A DNA stretch of 9,077 bases from JASFUX01 sp050050115 (GTDB lineage Bacteria; Pseudomonadota; Alphaproteobacteria; Caulobacterales; Maricaulaceae), in NCBI GenBank assembly GCA_050050115.1, contig JASFUX010000140.1, positions 1-9,077 on the forward strand, read 5' to 3'. The translations under genes were made by a program, and so were the position numbers. Positions 7,573 to 9,077 of the stretch are shown here, piece by piece. Each line of letters opens with the position of its first letter. Position 1 is the first letter of the stretch. A model generated the notes under the pieces. That model ran no database searches, was not told the origin of the DNA, and saw nothing but the letters and a program-made list of their open reading frames with translations.

Positions 7573-8592
7573 TCAGCCTTTCGCGCCACGCGCGCCGGCG
7601 TCGACAGCTCGGTCGAGGAGCGCATCGAGCGCGGCCATGTCGCGGAACTGCGCCGTCACCGGCCAAGCGTGCACCAGCCGGCGCAAATCGCGCGGGATGC
7701 GGATATGGTCCTTCTCGGTGGTCACCAGCAGCGCGTTCTGACGGCGCGCCGCCTCGCGCAGCTCCTTGAGCTCTTCGTTCGTGTAGGGATGGTGGTCGGG
7801 AAAGCTGCGCGTCGCGATCACTTCGGCGCCCCAGCGCACCAGGGTGTCGAAGAACTTCTCCGGCCGCGCGATGCCTGCGAAGGCGTAGACCTCGCCCGAG
7901 GCGCCGTGGCCTTCGGGCACGATGTCGACCTCGAGGATCGGCGCGCCGTCCGGAACATAGTTACGCCAGGCCGCGCGCAGGTCCGGGTCAGGCCCGGCCG
8001 AGACCAGCACCACCGCGTCCGCGCGCGACATCGCCGAACGCGCGCTCTCGCGCAAAGGCCCGGCGGGAAACACCCGGCCGTTGCCGAGCCCCGCCGCCGC
8101 ATCAATCAGCACCAGCGACAGGTCTTTGGCGATGGTGGGGTTCTGAAAACCGTCGTCGAGCACGATCATCTTCGCGCCGCGCGCAACCGCCGCGCGCGCG
8201 CCAGCCGGCTTGGACTTGGCCACCCAGGTCGGCGCGACGCGGGTCAGCAGCAGCGGCTCGTCGCCGACGTCGCGGTAGTCGTGCTTTTCGGGATCGACCA
8301 GGAGCGGACCGGTGCGCCGGCCGCCGTAGCCGCGCGACAAGGCGTGCGCCTCCAGTCCGCGTTCACGCAGGCGCTTCAGGATCGCCATGGTCACCGGGGT
8401 CTTCCCCGCCCCGCCGAGCGTGACGTTGCCCACGCAGATCACCGGCGCGGCCGGCCTGTAGGCGCGCGAGGTCGCCGCGCGCAGCGCCGCGCCCGACTGA
8501 TAGAGCCAGCTCACAGGGGTCAGCAGCGCCCGGCGCATCGGCGCCGAGCCCGGCCCTGCGGTGTGGTTCCAAAACTCAGGCGCTGCGTGCAT
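7573..8592 (-). CDS. lpxK: Tetraacyldisaccharide 4'-kinase (LpxK)
   Basis: This inner-membrane-associated kinase phosphorylates the 4' position of the tetraacyl disaccharide to give lipid IVA, the sixth step of lipid A synthesis. The protein is 339 residues, the usual size. Visible motifs: APEFWNH at 4-10 (typical LpxK start), the P-loop GNVTLGGAGKTP (55-66), RGYGG (87-91), VLDDGFQNP (144-152) with the acidic pair implicated in catalysis, FPAGPLRE (175-182), FPDHHPY (264-270) and TTEKDHIRIP (291-300). A hydrophobic N-terminal helix (about 19-40) would bind the membrane. I chose the ATG at 8592; an in-frame ATG at 8703 lies inside waaA and would add an unrelated 37-residue leader. The start overlaps the 3' end of waaA by 17 bases, so the two are coupled. 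Irr follows 66 bases later on the same strand, with no evident terminator between. Confidence 0.95.
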   Translation of the reverse strand: MHAAPEFWNHTAGPGSAPMRRALLTPVSWLYQSGAALRAATSRAYRPAAPVICVGNVTLGGAGKTPVTMAILKRLRERGLEAHALSRGYGGRRTGPLLVDPEKHDYRDVGDEPLLLTRVAPTWVAKSKPAGARAAVARGAKMIVLDDGFQNPTIAKDLSLVLIDAAAGLGNGRVFPAGPLRESARSAMSRADAVVLVSAGPDPDLRAAWRNYVPDGAPILEVDIVPEGHGASGEVYAFAGIARPEKFFDTLVRWGAEVIATRSFPDHHPYTNEELKELREAARRQNALLVTTEKDHIRIPRDLRRLVHAWPVTAQFRDMAALDALLDRAVDAGARGAKG

Positions 8593-9077
8593 CCCTCGCG
8601 TCCGGCAGCAGGGGGCCAAGCCGCCCCATAACAGATTCGAGAACGTCCCCTCCGCGCCCAACAGCGGCCTCAGCCGCCTCGACGCGCGCAGATGCGTCTT
8701 CAAATACTAGTATGCGAATTTCTTCAGCGAGTTCAGATGCGTTATGCACCAACCCCGCCCCGTTTGCTGCGATCAGCTGCGCATAGATCGCTTCAAAGTT
8801 GAAGGTTTGCGGGCCTACGACGATCGGCGCGCGAAGAAGCGCCGGCTCGAGCGGATTATGCCCCCCGATCCCCGGAACCAGGCTGCCGCCCATGAAAACC
8901 GCGTCGGCGAGCCGCAACCACAGCCCCATCTCGCCCAAGGTGTCAGCGACGTAGACGTCGTCTTCCATGCACGGGGCGTCGCCCGCCCCGCGCCGCGAGA
9001 CGGCGCAGCCGGCCTCGGCGGCGAGCCCGGCGACCTCAGGGCCGCGACCGGGATGTCTTGGCGCGATGATCAGCAGC
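8576..9077 (-). CDS. waaA: 3-deoxy-D-manno-octulosonic acid (Kdo) transferase WaaA, 5' part outside window
   Basis: The last roughly 167 residues of a family GT30 glycosyltransferase that adds Kdo to lipid IVA at the inner membrane. The reading frame stays open to the right edge (minus strand), so the gene begins outside the window. Recognisable C-terminal-domain motifs are LLIIAPRHPGR at the edge, VYVADTLGEMGLWLRLADAV, the donor-binding region FMGGSLVPGIGGHNPLEPA and GPQTFNFEAIYAQL. The C-terminus is PLLPDARDARSA. An internal ATG at 8968 is not a real start, since conserved sequence continues before it. Its stop lies 17 bases inside lpxK. In strict pathway order LpxK acts just before WaaA, although the gene order is reversed. 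Confidence 0.93.
   Translation of the reverse strand, partial: LLIIAPRHPGRGPEVAGLAAEAGCAVSRRGAGDAPCMEDDVYVADTLGEMGLWLRLADAVFMGGSLVPGIGGHNPLEPALLRAPIVVGPQTFNFEAIYAQLIAANGAGLVHNASELAEEIRILVFEDASARVEAAEAAVGRGGDVLESVMGRLGPLLPDARDARSA

Noticed and set aside
7573..8592. Asn instead of His after the DDGFQ motif of LpxK as a possible active-site defect.
   Set aside because: From family knowledge DDGFQNP is common in alphaproteobacterial LpxK, and all other motifs are intact.
7669..8631. A 320-codon plus-strand open frame opposite lpxK.
   Set aside because: A shadow of lpxK; its translation is low-complexity and Arg-rich.

Overview
The window looks like chromosomal core DNA from a high-G+C alphaproteobacterium, possibly a Caulobacterales, Maricaulales or Parvularculales relative. 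This placement rests on protein character: an Irr-type Fur-family regulator, an alphaproteobacterial LpxK/WaaA pair, and a ThiE beginning CRLYLITPP. I see no insertion sequences, integrases, CRISPR arrays, tRNA or rRNA genes, and no stretch over 300 bases without a gene.

Layout from left to right. At 1-1608 on the minus strand, thiE (thiamine phosphate synthase) is followed by an exported Sel1-repeat protein whose end lies outside the window; the two overlap in a TTGA. After a 174-base divergent gap, the plus strand carries an NTF2/SnoaL-like protein with a basic tail (1783-2409). Next come a MotA/TolQ/ExbB-type proton-channel protein (2507-3640) and a MotB-like protein (3640-4650), the latter with one membrane anchor, a long coiled coil and an OmpA peptidoglycan-binding domain; they overlap by one base. 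A strong hairpin terminator separates this block from the convergent minus-strand block.

The minus-strand block (9077 down to 4714) reads waaA (3' part only), lpxK, irr, katG. WaaA and LpxK perform consecutive late steps of Kdo2-lipid A synthesis and their genes overlap. The Irr-like regulator lies just upstream of katG. Both the irr and katG promoter regions hold a palindrome of the type TTAGAA-N3-TTCTAA, close to the Irr (ICE) consensus. I read this as a self-regulated iron/haem- and peroxide-responsive catalase-peroxidase module.

The points most worth a second look are the paired Irr-type operators, the unusual C-terminal extension of the Irr-like protein, and the non-flagellar MotA/OmpA pair with its NTF2-like neighbour. 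The pair has the stator architecture also seen in Zorya ZorAB, but no defence partners are present. I found nothing that proves a wholly new system.
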